A stretch of 64,000 nt of DNA, from positions 1 through 64,000 of the forward strand of contig CANDCP010000003.1 of NCBI GenBank assembly GCA_947383215.1, read 5' to 3'. The number at the start of each line of letters is the position of its first letter. Position 1 is the first letter of the stretch. This document shows, piece after piece, positions 1 through 8,525 of the stretch. The notes beneath the pieces are model-generated. The model was not told the DNA's origin. It made no database searches and was given only the letters and a program-made list of their open reading frames with translations. Origin of the DNA: an uncultured Roseburia sp. Lineage in GTDB: Bacteria; Bacillota; Clostridia; Lachnospirales; Lachnospiraceae. A program made the position numbers and the translations under genes.

Positions 1-45
1 GATGTCCGTGCGTGACTGGAGTTCAGACGTGTGCTCTTCCGATCT
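1..45 (+). other. Illumina adapter contamination with an apparent index
   Basis: Positions 12-45 match the Illumina TruSeq read-2 side adapter (begins GTGACTGGAGTTC, ends GCTCTTCCGATCT). Positions 1-3 (GAT) fit the end of the P7 oligonucleotide and positions 4-11 (GTCCGTGC) sit exactly where an 8-base i7 index would be. This stretch is library DNA left on the contig end, not genomic sequence. It replaces the rest of the histidine kinase gene. Adapter identity is from memory of the standard oligonucleotide; the match is full length. Confidence 0.97.
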
Positions 46-1052
46 ATATCGGTATCCGCATACTTATAAGAATTGCCAAAAATATTGTCCAACACCTGCT
101 GTAATCTGAGCTTATCCGCGCAGACCAGACAGCCGGGAAGCGCAAAGTCAACGGCCCTTTGCAGATAGTCCGCATTTCTAATCAGTTCACTTATCTCGCC
201 GCTTGTTATATCGCCGGGCGTAACGGAAAGCTGCCGCAATTCCTCAAGCGTCGCCGTAAACAAATTGGTGACAAGCGTATTGATTTGGTCGGCTTTGCGG
301 ATAATCTGCATATAATGATTTTTTGCCCTCTCATCCTCTGTTGTGGCATACCCGACTTCCGAGGCGGCCTTTATGCTCGCAACGGGCGTTTTGATATCGT
401 GTGAAAGCTTCGCGACCAACTCCTTTTTATCCTCATTGGCCTTTGCCTGCGCAATTCTCGCCTCCTTTAGCTCTGACCGCATAATATCAAAGCTTTCGGT
501 AAACGAACCGAACAGATTCTTCCGATCCATCTCAAGCGGAACCTCAAGGTTTCCACCGGCTACGCGCTCGGCAAACTGTTTTAATTTGCCAAACGGCTTG
601 ATAATCATCCGGTTCAGATAAATAAAGTACGCGGCGCAGACGGCGCACTGTGCCGCAATTGCGGCTGTAATTATAAATACGGCCGTCCTCTTGCGCTCGC
701 ACAGATACGCCCCTTCGTCATTGTAAATCAACAGCTTCCCGACAACCCGGCCGTTTACCGTAATATCAAGAATCGTATCCCGGTGAATCACGGCCTCATG
801 GAGCGTCTCGCTCAGCCCTCCCTTCGTCCGAAGCAAAACGCGCTCCATATCGTCGACGACTACATAGTCAAGCGTCGTCTCGTTCTTATGCCCCTCCAGC
901 CTTCCCCAGTCTCTTTTCACTGACTGTACGGCCTCATTTACCGAGACAATATTCTGGGAGACATCAAGCGGAACAAACGCAAAAACAATAAGCGCCGCAA
1001 ACTCCGCGAAAAAGCAGAGAAGCAAAACGACGCCAAACGTCCACCGCCTCAT
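46..1052 (-). CDS. Sensor histidine kinase, C-terminus missing
   Basis: This is the membrane sensor of a two-component system that autophosphorylates and passes phosphate to the regulator encoded just before it. About 335 codons are visible. They show an N-terminal membrane helix (about 8-30), an extracytoplasmic region, a second helix near 121-143, a HAMP-like linker, and an H-box LSHDIKTPVASI with the phospho-acceptor at about His218. An N-box (QVLDNIFGNSYKYAD) starts the ATPase domain. The frame is open up to the adapter at position 45, so the remainder of the ATPase domain is lost through contig truncation, not mutation. The start ATG at 1052 overlaps the regulator stop codon as ATGA, implying translational coupling. 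The signal sensed is unknown. Confidence 0.93.
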
Positions 1053-1729
1053 TGTCTTCCACCAAGAAATTTATAACCGTCGCCCCATACGGTTATAACG
1101 TATTCGGGCTTGTTGGGATTTCTCTCTATTGCCTCGCGTATTTTATGAATATGAACGTTGAGCGTTCCGTCTCCGGTAAATTTATCCTCCCACACCTTTT
1201 CAAACAATTCGGACTTTGTAACAACCTGTCCCTCCCTCTCCATCAGGTAGGATAACAATTTAAATTCAAGCGCAGTGAGTTTAACCCGTTCTTTGTCCGC
1301 ATAGACTTCCCGGCTTTTGAAATTCACGCGCAGGCGCCCGTCGTCATACTCCCCGCCCGTGTTGGAACCGTAGCGTTTGAGCACAGCTTTCACCTTCGCG
1401 TGCAATACCCCGAGCGAATACGGCTTTTGCACATAATCATCCCCTCCGATTCCCAGCGCGACAATTTTATCGTCGTCGCTTGTCCGCGCGGAAATAAACA
1501 GAATCGGATTGTCCATCTTTTCTCTTAACTCTCTGCAAAGAGCAAACCCGCTCCCGTCTCCCAGATTAATATCTAACAGCAGCAAATCCGCGGTATGGAG
1601 CTCAAAAAATTTACGGCAGTCATACACGCTGTACGCGACGGCCGTCTTCACTCCAAACAGATTAAAATATTCCGCCGTACTGTCCGCAAGCATTCGCTCG
1701 TCGTCGATAATCAGACAATCATACTTCAT
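1049..1729 (-). CDS. OmpR/PhoB-family response regulator
   Basis: A cytoplasmic DNA-binding regulator of 226 aa. The receiver domain occupies about residues 1-115, with an acidic pocket (D9, D10), phospho-acceptor Asp53 in LLLLDINLGD, a conserved Ser/Thr in ISARTSDDD and Lys in YVQKPYS. The winged-helix output domain (about 130-226) ends in the usual GDGYKF pattern. I chose the ATG at 1729 because a GGAGGAA ribosome site lies at 1733-1740; a longer open frame to 1783 would run through a terminator. It pairs with the overlapping kinase gene. No dedicated promoter is visible, so expression may come by read-through from the his operon. Target genes are unknown. Confidence 0.93.
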   Translation of the reverse strand: MKYDCLIIDDERMLADSTAEYFNLFGVKTAVAYSVYDCRKFFELHTADLLLLDINLGDGSGFALCRELREKMDNPILFISARTSDDDKIVALGIGGDDYVQKPYSLGVLHAKVKAVLKRYGSNTGGEYDDGRLRVNFKSREVYADKERVKLTALEFKLLSYLMEREGQVVTKSELFEKVWEDKFTGDGTLNVHIHKIREAIERNPNKPEYVITVWGDGYKFLGGRQ

Positions 1730-1739
1730 TTTTTCCTCC

Positions 1740-1773
1740 AAAAACAAACGGCATTGGAAACCTGCCAATGCCG
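1740..1773 (-). terminator. Intrinsic terminator of the histidine operon
   Basis: A 9-bp perfect stem (CGGCATTGG / CCAATGCCG, 1749-1757 with 1765-1773) with a 7-base loop is followed on the minus strand by TTTGTTTTT. It lies 12 bases after the hisIE stop. The U-tract runs directly into the ribosome site of the response regulator, so termination efficiency could set how much regulator is made. Confidence 0.85.
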
Positions 1774-1785
1774 CCTCATTCATTC

Positions 1786-3066
1786 TTAACGCTGGGCAAG
1801 CTCCTGCGTAATGTCCTCCCAGGTCACGCCCTTTTCCACCATCAGTACCATAACGTGATACAAAAAATCGGATATCTCGTATTTTATTTCTTCCGGGTCC
1901 GGATTTTTGGCCGCAATTACAATCTCCGTCGCCTCCTCGCCCACTTTTTTCAAAATTTTATCAATGCCCTTTTCAAACAGATAATTCGTGTAAGAGCCTT
2001 CCTTCGGATGCTCTTTCCGGTCGGAGATGATACCGTAAACCTCTTCAAACACTTTAAGAGGATTCTTCTCCACGTAATCTTTTTTTACGATTTCATTAAA
2101 AAAGCACGACGGCTTTCCGGTATGACAGGCCACGCCAACTTGAGATACCTTTGCGAGGATCGTATCGTAATCGCAGTCGGCAGTCAACGATTTGACATAC
2201 TGAATATGGCCGGATGTCTCGCCTTTTACCCACAGAGCCTTGCGGCTTCTGCTGTAATAAGTCATTTTTCCGCTGCTGATCGTCGCTTCAAACGCTTCAT
2301 TCGTCATATAGGCAAGCATCAGAACTTCGTCCGTGCGGTAGTCCTGCACAATTACAGGCACCATTCCGTCGCTGTTTTTCTTTAACTCGTCCCATTTGAT
2401 CGCCGGTTCAAAGTGATCCATTCGCAGCCCGTCCTTCGCAAAGGCCGTCTTGATTTTCATAATATCCGTCTGTGGAGCGTTGATAAACGCCCCCGAAACG
2501 CCGCGGACGCACTCCTGTTTTAAAATTGCGCTGATCTTTTCATGCTCGTATTTATCGTATTGCACCACGAACGGCAGATCCGTAATATTTTCAACCGCCT
2601 CCACCATCTCGGAATCCATTAAAAGCATCTCGTGAAAATACGTCTGCATTTCCTCCCGATGCTTAAATACAAAATCTACGTTTTTAATGGAAACGTTAAT
2701 ATGGTCTTTTCCAAACCGCGCGCTCCCCTCCTTTGCCAGAGAATAGCTTACGGATTTTGAGCCGTTTAACATCACTTGTTTGCAGCCCGCGTAAAGTAAT
2801 TTCTTGATATCCTCCAGACGGTTAATATTGCCGCCTCCGCAGATTGGAATTTCCACAAGACGGTTAATCTCCCGGATCGTATGTATATTTTTTTCATGCT
2901 CCTCGTCGTCGATCGAGAGATCGATAATCAAAATCTTGTCGATTCCGCTGTCGTTGTAAAACTTGGCAAGCGCGGTCAAATCCCCGGCAGATTCCAGATG
3001 ATTCCTGTCTTTTACCGGCTTCCCGTCCTTTAAATAGATTGTTGCAACTATATTTTTGTGATCCAT
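1786..3066 (-). CDS. hisIE: HisIE with an N-terminal degenerate HisA/HisF-like barrel
   Basis: Bifunctional phosphoribosyl-ATP pyrophosphatase and phosphoribosyl-AMP cyclohydrolase, steps 2 and 3 of histidine synthesis. At 426 aa it is about twice the size of plain HisIE (roughly 200 aa). Residues 1-215 resemble HisA/HisF: KDG after the first strand, GGGN at 77-80 and Asn101 are kept. The two catalytic Asp of HisF are not: the first aligns with Tyr11 (VATIYLKDG) and the second with Lys128 (VSIKNV), and the C-terminal phosphate loop is lost. The cyclohydrolase domain (about 225-335) keeps the DCDYD metal site at 297-301 and CHTGKPSC. The pyrophosphatase domain (about 345-426) keeps KVGEEATE and SDFLYH. 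It is the last gene of the his operon, 9 bases after hisB. The barrel is probably structural or regulatory; that part is inference. Confidence 0.93.
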   Translation of the reverse strand: MDHKNIVATIYLKDGKPVKDRNHLESAGDLTALAKFYNDSGIDKILIIDLSIDDEEHEKNIHTIREINRLVEIPICGGGNINRLEDIKKLLYAGCKQVMLNGSKSVSYSLAKEGSARFGKDHINVSIKNVDFVFKHREEMQTYFHEMLLMDSEMVEAVENITDLPFVVQYDKYEHEKISAILKQECVRGVSGAFINAPQTDIMKIKTAFAKDGLRMDHFEPAIKWDELKKNSDGMVPVIVQDYRTDEVLMLAYMTNEAFEATISSGKMTYYSRSRKALWVKGETSGHIQYVKSLTADCDYDTILAKVSQVGVACHTGKPSCFFNEIVKKDYVEKNPLKVFEEVYGIISDRKEHPKEGSYTNYLFEKGIDKILKKVGEEATEIVIAAKNPDPEEIKYEISDFLYHVMVLMVEKGVTWEDITQELAQR

Positions 3067-3075
3067 ATTGTGTAC

Positions 3076-3750
3076 CTATAAACTGCCTTTCGTTGATAAT
3101 ATGCCGTCGATGCGCGCATCCAGCTGCGTCGCCTCGTCCAGAGCCTTCGCAAAAGCCTTAAACATCGCTTCTATCATATGATGATTATTGCCCGGGGTCA
3201 AGACCTTTATATGAAGATTCATGCCGGCGGCATAGGAAATGGCGTAAAAAAATTCCTTAACGGTCTCCGTGTCCATATAGCCGACGCGGTCCGTTGTAAA
3301 ATCGGCCTCAAATGAAAGATACGGCCTGCCCGATAAATCTATCGCGCACAGCGTCAGCGTCTCATCCATAGGCAGAATACAGCTTCCAAAACGCCTGATT
3401 CCAATTTTATCGCCGACCGCCGTTTTGATTGCGGTTCCCAGAATAATTCCGGTGTCTTCTACGGTATGATGGCAGTCGACAATCAAATCCCCTTTCACCT
3501 TCGCCTTTAAATCAAAAAGTCCGTGCCTGGCAAAACCGTCTAACATATGATCAAAAAAACCGATTCCGGTATCTACCTCGGCGATTCCGCTTCCGTCTAA
3601 GCGCAGGGAAAGCAGGATATCCGTTTCTTTCGTCTTTCTTGTCAGTTCCGCAGTCCTCTTCGTCTCCATTCCTGTATCCTTTCTAATTGCAGTTGCACTC
3701 TCCGCTCTTTTATCCGCCGTCTTTTTTAAACGGCCCTTCTTTTTTGCCAT
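3076..3750 (-). CDS. hisB: Imidazoleglycerol-phosphate dehydratase
   Basis: Dehydrates imidazoleglycerol phosphate to imidazoleacetol phosphate, step 6 of histidine synthesis. Family motifs include DTGIGFFDHML, the metal ligands in DCHHTVED, and NNHHMIEA near the C-terminus. It is the monofunctional form with no HisN phosphatase domain. Two starts are possible. The ATG at 3750 sits 1 base after the hisD stop with GAGGA at good spacing and adds a 27-residue Lys/Ala-rich tail. The ATG at 3669 (METKRTAEL) gives the normal family length of 197 aa and has AAAGGA upstream. Homology favours 3669, but the longer form cannot be excluded. Confidence 0.93.
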   Translation of the reverse strand: MAKKKGRLKKTADKRAESATAIRKDTGMETKRTAELTRKTKETDILLSLRLDGSGIAEVDTGIGFFDHMLDGFARHGLFDLKAKVKGDLIVDCHHTVEDTGIILGTAIKTAVGDKIGIRRFGSCILPMDETLTLCAIDLSGRPYLSFEADFTTDRVGYMDTETVKEFFYAISYAAGMNLHIKVLTPGNNHHMIEAMFKAFAKALDEATQLDARIDGILSTKGSL

Positions 3751-3751
3751 A

Positions 3752-5044
3752 TTAGTCCTCGAATCTGACGCGGATCGAGTTGGCGTGCGCCGTCAGCCCC
3801 TCGCACTCGGCGAACTGTACGATATCCGGATAAACCGGTTCCAGCGCTTCTCTGGAATAAGAAATAATACTGGATTTCTTGATAAAATCATCGACGCCTA
3901 ACGGAGAGAAAAATTTCGCCGTTCCGTTTGTCGGCAGCACATGGTTTGGCCCGGCGAAATAATCGCCAAGCGGCTCGCTGCTGTATTCACCGATAAAAAT
4001 AGCTCCCGCATTGCGGATCTTTGTCATAACTTCAAACGGATTCTTTGTCACAAGCTCAAGGTGCTCGGAGGCAATCTCATTTACGGTCTCAATCGCCTCC
4101 TCCATCGTCTCGGCAACCAAAATATAGCCGTAATTTTCCAAAGATGTCTCTATGATTTCCCGCCTTGACAGCTCTTTTGTAAATTTATCCGCCTCGGCGG
4201 ACACCTGAACGGCCAGCGTCTCGCTTGTAGTGATAAGAATCGCGCTCGCCATCTCATCGTGCTCCGCCTGTGATAAAAGATCGGCCGCCACGAATTTCGG
4301 ATTCGCGCTCTCATCCGCCAGAACAAGAATTTCACTCGGTCCCGCAATTGAATCTATACTGACATATCCGAACACGGCCTTTTTTGCAAGCGCAACATAA
4401 ATATTTCCCGGCCCCACAATTTTGTCGACTTTCGGAATACTCGCCGTCCCAAAAGCGAGCGCGGCAACCGCCTGCGCCCCTCCGGCCTTATATATTTTAT
4501 CCACGCCCGCTTCCTTTGCCGCAACAAGCGTGGAGGGATAAACCAAGCCGTCTTTTCCCGGCGGCGTCACCATAATGATCTCGTCGACGCCCGCCGCCTT
4601 TGCCGGAAGTACGTTCATCAGCACGGAAGACGGATAGACGGCCTTACCGCCCGGCACATAGACGCCGACCCTCTGAAGCGGCGTTACCTTCTGCCCTAAG
4701 ATAATGCCGCTGTCCTTTGAATCAAACCAGCTGAACTGCCGCTGTTTCTCATGGTACTCTCTGATATTTACAAGGGATTTGCGGATGACCGAGAGCAGCT
4801 TTTCATCTACCTGTTCGTAAGCCCGCGCAATCTCCTCTTCCGTCACTAAGACGGTATCTGCGTCGATGCGCACACCGTCAAATTTCTCGGTGTATTCAAA
4901 TAAGGCCTGGTCCCCGTTTCTGCGTATATTTTCAATTATTTCATTGACGCGCCCCTCAAATTCACCGTAATGATTCGGACTTCTCTTTAACAGATTTTCC
5001 AGAATATTATTTTTTGTCTCCGAATTTAAGTTTAAAATTCTCAT
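3752..5044 (-). CDS. hisD: Histidinol dehydrogenase
   Basis: NAD-dependent zinc enzyme that oxidises L-histidinol twice to L-histidine, the last steps of the pathway. The 430-aa length is normal. Visible signatures are the nucleotide-binding KIVGPGNIYVALAK, the LLSQAEHDEMA zinc and substrate region, the catalytic EH pair in IASEHLEL, and YFAGPNHVLPT. It sits 15 bases downstream of hisG and abuts hisB, consistent with one transcript. No lesion is seen. The enzyme is soluble and usually dimeric. Confidence 0.97.
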   Translation of the reverse strand: MRILNLNSETKNNILENLLKRSPNHYGEFEGRVNEIIENIRRNGDQALFEYTEKFDGVRIDADTVLVTEEEIARAYEQVDEKLLSVIRKSLVNIREYHEKQRQFSWFDSKDSGIILGQKVTPLQRVGVYVPGGKAVYPSSVLMNVLPAKAAGVDEIIMVTPPGKDGLVYPSTLVAAKEAGVDKIYKAGGAQAVAALAFGTASIPKVDKIVGPGNIYVALAKKAVFGYVSIDSIAGPSEILVLADESANPKFVAADLLSQAEHDEMASAILITTSETLAVQVSAEADKFTKELSRREIIETSLENYGYILVAETMEEAIETVNEIASEHLELVTKNPFEVMTKIRNAGAIFIGEYSSEPLGDYFAGPNHVLPTNGTAKFFSPLGVDDFIKKSSIISYSREALEPVYPDIVQFAECEGLTAHANSIRVRFED

Positions 5045-5059
5045 TTTCCGCCTCGCTTT

Positions 5060-5716
5060 CTATTTCTGTGCCGCCAGTACCTGCTTCAGATCGGTAATCA
5101 GTTTTGTAATGCGCTCATTCTCCATCTTCATGCTGACCTGGTTTACTACCATTCTCGCCGAAAGCGGGCACACCTCCTCCAACACTTGAAGCCCGTTTTC
5201 GCGCAGGGTAGAGCCCGTCTCCACAATATCACAGATCACCTCGGAAAGTCCGACAATCGGCGCAAGCTCTATCGACCCGTTCAGTTTAATAATTTCTACC
5301 GTCTGATATTTCTTGTTGTAAAAATAATCCTTCGCAATCCGCGGGTATTTAGTCGCCACGCGAATCAACTCGTGGCGATGCAGTAAATCCTTGGCTTTTG
5401 CGGGTCCGCAGATACACATCCTGCATTTTCCGAAACCAAGATCCAATACCTCGTAGATGTTTCTCGCCTCCTCCAAAATCGTATCCTTTCCTACGATCCC
5501 GATATCGGCGGCTCCGTATTCCACATAAGTCGGCACATCGGGGCCTTTGGCCAGGAAAAACTTAAGCCGCTGCTTTTCATTTACAAAAATCAGCTTCCTT
5601 GTATCCTTATCCTTCATCTCCTCGCAGGTAATGCCGATCTTCTCAAACGTCTCCAGCGTTTTTTTTGCAAGCCTGCCCTTCCCAAGCGCGAAGGTCAAAT
5701 ATCTCATCTCATCCAT
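5060..5716 (-). CDS. hisG: ATP phosphoribosyltransferase, short catalytic form
   Basis: Catalyses the first, committed step of histidine synthesis, joining ATP and PRPP. At 218 aa it is the short form lacking the C-terminal regulatory ACT-like domain. Such enzymes work as a hetero-octamer with HisZ, which is encoded immediately upstream and overlaps by 8 bases. The N-terminus reads [10 protein letters not shown] and the PRPP loop is in [15 protein letters not shown]. Start choice is between ATG at 5716 and a second ATG at 5707 ([11 protein letters not shown]); both lie inside or next to the hisZ stop region, so translation is coupled. Confidence 0.95.
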   Translation of the reverse strand: MDEMRYLTFALGKGRLAKKTLETFEKIGITCEEMKDKDTRKLIFVNEKQRLKFFLAKGPDVPTYVEYGAADIGIVGKDTILEEARNIYEVLDLGFGKCRMCICGPAKAKDLLHRHELIRVATKYPRIAKDYFYNKKYQTVEIIKLNGSIELAPIVGLSEVICDIVETGSTLRENGLQVLEEVCPLSARMVVNQVSMKMENERITKLITDLKQVLAAQK

Positions 5717-6914
5717 CAGCCTCTGTCCCTTCCATAAACGTAAGTTTTACAATTTTATTCCGTTCCCGATACGCCTCATAATCCGCCTTTGTCTTCGTCT
5801 CGTCCCACCGCATCAGCTCCACATGACAATTGTTTTTCCTGAGCTTAACCGCCGTCTCGATCGCCTTCTTCTGGCTCTCCTTGCGATAGACAATCAGCTG
5901 CGTGTTATGTTCAAGCGCAATTTCGATTCCCTGCCTGGACAGCGCAAGCATCAGCTGGTCAACCGTAAACGCGAAACCGATGGACGCGGCCTCCTTCCCA
6001 AAGTAAGGCAGAAGCTTGTCGTAACGCCCTCCTTTTACAATCCGTTCGCCGCTTCCAAACGTATATCCCGCGAAAATGATTCCCGTATAGTAGGAATAAT
6101 TCCCAAGCATGCCAAGCTCATAGCTGATATAAGGATCCACTCCGTATATTTTTAAGACCTTATCCAATTCTACCAGGCGCTCTAACGCCTCCGCAATCTG
6201 CGGATAATCCCGCGACAGTTCTTTAGCCGCCGCAAAATCCCCGGCGCTGTTATAAATATTGCCAATCATAGAAAAAAGCTTTTTTAAATTGTCGTCGAGG
6301 ACCGCCTCCTCTACTTCCTCCGCCACTCCGAAAAAGTTTTTGTTCGCGATCAGCTCCCTGATTCGCTCCTCCTGCTCTTCATCGAGTCCCGCAGCGCTCA
6401 TCATCCCGCTTAAAATACCGACGTGCCCGACGCTGATTTGAAATTCCCTTAATCCGCTCGCCTTTAAAGAATGAACCGCCATAGAAAGAATCTCCGCGTC
6501 CGCGTCCACGCTTTTGTCTCCGATCAGCTCCGCGCCAATCTGCGTACACTCCTTTAAACGCCCTTGATAGCTATGGTTGTTTATAAACGTATTTCCCATA
6601 TAACTCAGGCGGACCGGCAAGTCCTCCCCGTCAAAATATTTTGCGGCAAAACGCGCGATAGAAGGAGTAATATCCGGACGCAGAACAAGCGTATTTCCCT
6701 GCCTGTCAAAAAATTTGTACAATTCCTTGGAAGGCGTCGTACCAATTTCTTTTCCAAAAATATCAAAAAACTCAAACGTGGGAGTCTGGATGCTGCGGTA
6801 TCCGAAGCTCTTTAACGTATGATTGATTTTATCCTGCAATACAAGCTTTTTTTCGCATTCCTCATTATAAATATCCCGAACGCCTTCCGGCGTGTGTAAT
6901 AATTTGTTTTTCAT
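5709..6914 (-). CDS. hisZ: ATP phosphoribosyltransferase regulatory subunit
   Basis: Paralogue of histidyl-tRNA synthetase without aminoacylation function. It activates short-form HisG and carries histidine feedback inhibition. The 401 aa contain class II synthetase-like motifs: [11 protein letters not shown] at the start, motif 2-like [16 protein letters not shown] and a C-terminal [12 protein letters not shown]. The pairing with a short HisG next door supports HisZ over HisS. It is the first gene of the his operon, with a CGGAGA ribosome site before the ATG and a consensus promoter about 80 bases upstream. Confidence 0.95.
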   Translation of the reverse strand: MKNKLLHTPEGVRDIYNEECEKKLVLQDKINHTLKSFGYRSIQTPTFEFFDIFGKEIGTTPSKELYKFFDRQGNTLVLRPDITPSIARFAAKYFDGEDLPVRLSYMGNTFINNHSYQGRLKECTQIGAELIGDKSVDADAEILSMAVHSLKASGLREFQISVGHVGILSGMMSAAGLDEEQEERIRELIANKNFFGVAEEVEEAVLDDNLKKLFSMIGNIYNSAGDFAAAKELSRDYPQIAEALERLVELDKVLKIYGVDPYISYELGMLGNYSYYTGIIFAGYTFGSGERIVKGGRYDKLLPYFGKEAASIGFAFTVDQLMLALSRQGIEIALEHNTQLIVYRKESQKKAIETAVKLRKNNCHVELMRWDETKTKADYEAYRERNKIVKLTFMEGTEADG

Positions 6915-6992
6915 AAAAAATCTCCGTTTTCTCTCGGTTTTCGCCTCGCACTTTAGCGTGCTACCATGCTACTACAATAAAATCATGTGCTT

Positions 6993-7021
6993 ATTATAGG
7001 GGAGTTCCGAAAAAATGTCAA
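6993..7021 (-). promoter_or_regulatory. Sigma-A promoter of the histidine operon
   Basis: Perfect -35 TTGACA (7016-7021) and perfect -10 TATAAT (6993-6998) with a 17-base spacer on the minus strand, driving hisZGDB-IE. The -35 box overlaps the recU stop codon (7018-7020). Between the -10 and the hisZ ATG is a leader of about 70 bases holding two GTAGCA direct repeats and the palindrome TAGC-N2-GCTA (near 6953-6970), followed by GTGC. This could be an operator for a HisR/TrpR-type repressor known to control his genes in Firmicutes; that assignment is inference. The leader is too short for a T-box. Confidence 0.88.
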
Positions 7022-7551
7022 TCCCTCATCGACAAATCTCTCTGTATCCCGTCGAGATATGGCACAAGCAGTCCGCTTTTTTGCGGCAGAAAGAATTGTT
7101 TTGACAACTCTTCATATCGAAAGCTCTTTCTTCCCCCATTTCGGGCGCGCTGCCAAAAGCCGAGCAAATCCGCGTAGGTCAGATAATAAAATTCATCCCG
7201 GCTTGAAAAAAAGATCAGGAAAAACGCAATTCCCCCCTGCCGCTCAAAATCTCCCATAAACGCAACCTGGTGCTCATGGATATTGGCGAGCGGAAACGTA
7301 TCCGTGGCGCATTCCTTCGCGTCAAAACAGACCGGTATTCCCTGCACGGCCCCGATATAGTCGACCGTACTCTTCTGATCAAAATACGCAAGCGTGATAT
7401 GCCTCGTCTCCTTATCAATCCTGATGGGCGTTATCGGCGTCGGAACCTTCTGTATAAGAGCCAGTTTGTTTTCTCTGTATCTCTCGTTCGTCCGGTTTAT
7501 AAACTCTTCTAATGTTGAACCTCTAAGTCCCCTTGAATTCCAGGTCGCCAT
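7018..7551 (-). CDS. recU: Holliday junction resolvase RecU
   Basis: Endonuclease of Gram-positive bacteria that cuts Holliday junctions made by RuvAB, used in recombination and chromosome segregation. The 177 aa carry RGSTLEEFIN near the N-terminus, the catalytic region STVDYIGAVQGIPVCFDAKE (Asp, then D-x-K type metal site), and TFPLANIHEHQV. I chose the ATG at 7551, with AAGGA upstream, over a longer frame that would lie inside the preceding gene. The start overlaps that gene's stop as TAATG. ruvA and ruvB are also in this window, near 34-36 kb. Confidence 0.92.
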   Translation of the reverse strand: MATWNSRGLRGSTLEEFINRTNERYRENKLALIQKVPTPITPIRIDKETRHITLAYFDQKSTVDYIGAVQGIPVCFDAKECATDTFPLANIHEHQVAFMGDFERQGGIAFFLIFFSSRDEFYYLTYADLLGFWQRARNGGRKSFRYEELSKQFFLPQKSGLLVPYLDGIQRDLSMRD

Positions 7552-8525
7552 TACCGTATCCTTCCCTTCTCTGTATCGGCCGCGGCGTCCGGCCAAACCC
7601 GCTCAAATTCATCCGGAAGGGGCGCCAAAAATGTGCGTCCGTCCGGAAATTCCACCCGGTATGCGTGGAGAAGCTGACTCCTCACATTATACTGCTTTCG
7701 GTACCGCTCATTCGTCCCGGGATTTCCGTACTTCTGATCGCCGATAATCGGATGTCCGATCGACGCTAAATGCGCCCGTATCTGATGACTTCTCCCCGTT
7801 ATCAAATGTACCTCCAAAAGCGTTTTCTGACCGTCGGACTGAACCGGCACATAGGAAGTTTCGATATACTTTGCGTCTTTAGCTTTTGTATCGCAGATAC
7901 GCACGCGGTTTGTTCTCTCGTCTTTCAACAGAAAACCGCGGATCCTGGAACGCTCGGCAATGACACCTTCCACAATGCAGCGGTAGTATTTTTTAATTGT
8001 GCGCATCCTTAACATTTCAGAGAGCTCCTGCAAGCCCTTTAACGACTTTCCCGCCATTATTATTCCCGAAGTATTCCGGTCCAGACGGTTACAGACGGAC
8101 GGACGAAAGGTCCCAAGCGCAGATAACGTAAGCTCTCCGTTCTCCAAAAGATAGGAAATCAGATATTCATTCGCAGAGATATCCTGCGGCTTCGCCTTCT
8201 GCGAAAGCATCCCCGACGGCTTATTGATCAAAACAATATCCGCGTCCTCATAGATAACGTCAAATGCGTCCGGCAGCTTTGGCAGGCCCTCCCCGTCGGC
8301 CTTTTGTTCGGAAAGCTTCTCAAATGTCTCGTCGGAGAAATATATACGCACCGTATCCCCGACATTTAGCTTCTCAGATCCCTCCGCCCGCTTTCCGTTC
8401 CATACGATATTCTTTTTCCGCAGCATCTTATAGAGAAAACCGCCTGTCGCTTTCGGCAGAAGCTTCTTTAAATATTTATCCAGACGCTGTCCCGCCTCGT
8501 TTTCCCCGATCGTCAACTGTCTCAT
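7551..8525 (-). CDS. RluA-family RNA pseudouridine synthase
   Basis: Isomerises uridine to pseudouridine in 23S rRNA (RluC/RluD type). An S4 RNA-binding domain covers about residues 1-60 (AGQRLDKYL) and the catalytic domain about 85-300, with the Asp149 motif CNRLDRNTSG and GRSHQIRAHLASIGHPIIGD. The usual His of HRLD is Asn here, which also occurs in a Firmicutes subgroup. The gene overlaps the ygiQ stop by 4 bases and hands over to recU through TAATG, so these genes are co-translated. The exact target base cannot be read from sequence. Confidence 0.93.
   Translation of the reverse strand: MRQLTIGENEAGQRLDKYLKKLLPKATGGFLYKMLRKKNIVWNGKRAEGSEKLNVGDTVRIYFSDETFEKLSEQKADGEGLPKLPDAFDVIYEDADIVLINKPSGMLSQKAKPQDISANEYLISYLLENGELTLSALGTFRPSVCNRLDRNTSGIIMAGKSLKGLQELSEMLRMRTIKKYYRCIVEGVIAERSRIRGFLLKDERTNRVRICDTKAKDAKYIETSYVPVQSDGQKTLLEVHLITGRSHQIRAHLASIGHPIIGDQKYGNPGTNERYRKQYNVRSQLLHAYRVEFPDGRTFLAPLPDEFERVWPDAAADTEKGRIR

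Noticed and set aside
1-45. Mobile-element end or attachment site at the left edge
   Set aside because: The sequence is Illumina adapter, so no biological junction can be inferred.
1768-2385. 205-codon plus-strand open frame opposite hisIE
   Set aside because: It lies entirely antisense to a gene with clear HisI/HisE motifs, has no recognisable domain and no ribosome site.
6915-7017. T-box or other riboswitch upstream of hisZ
   Set aside because: The leader is only about 70 bases, lacks the T-box consensus and lacks a terminator/antiterminator pair.
7551-8525. Inactivated pseudouridine synthase because HRLD reads NRLD
   Set aside because: The catalytic Asp149 and surrounding motif are intact, and Asn at that position is found in active-looking Firmicutes relatives.
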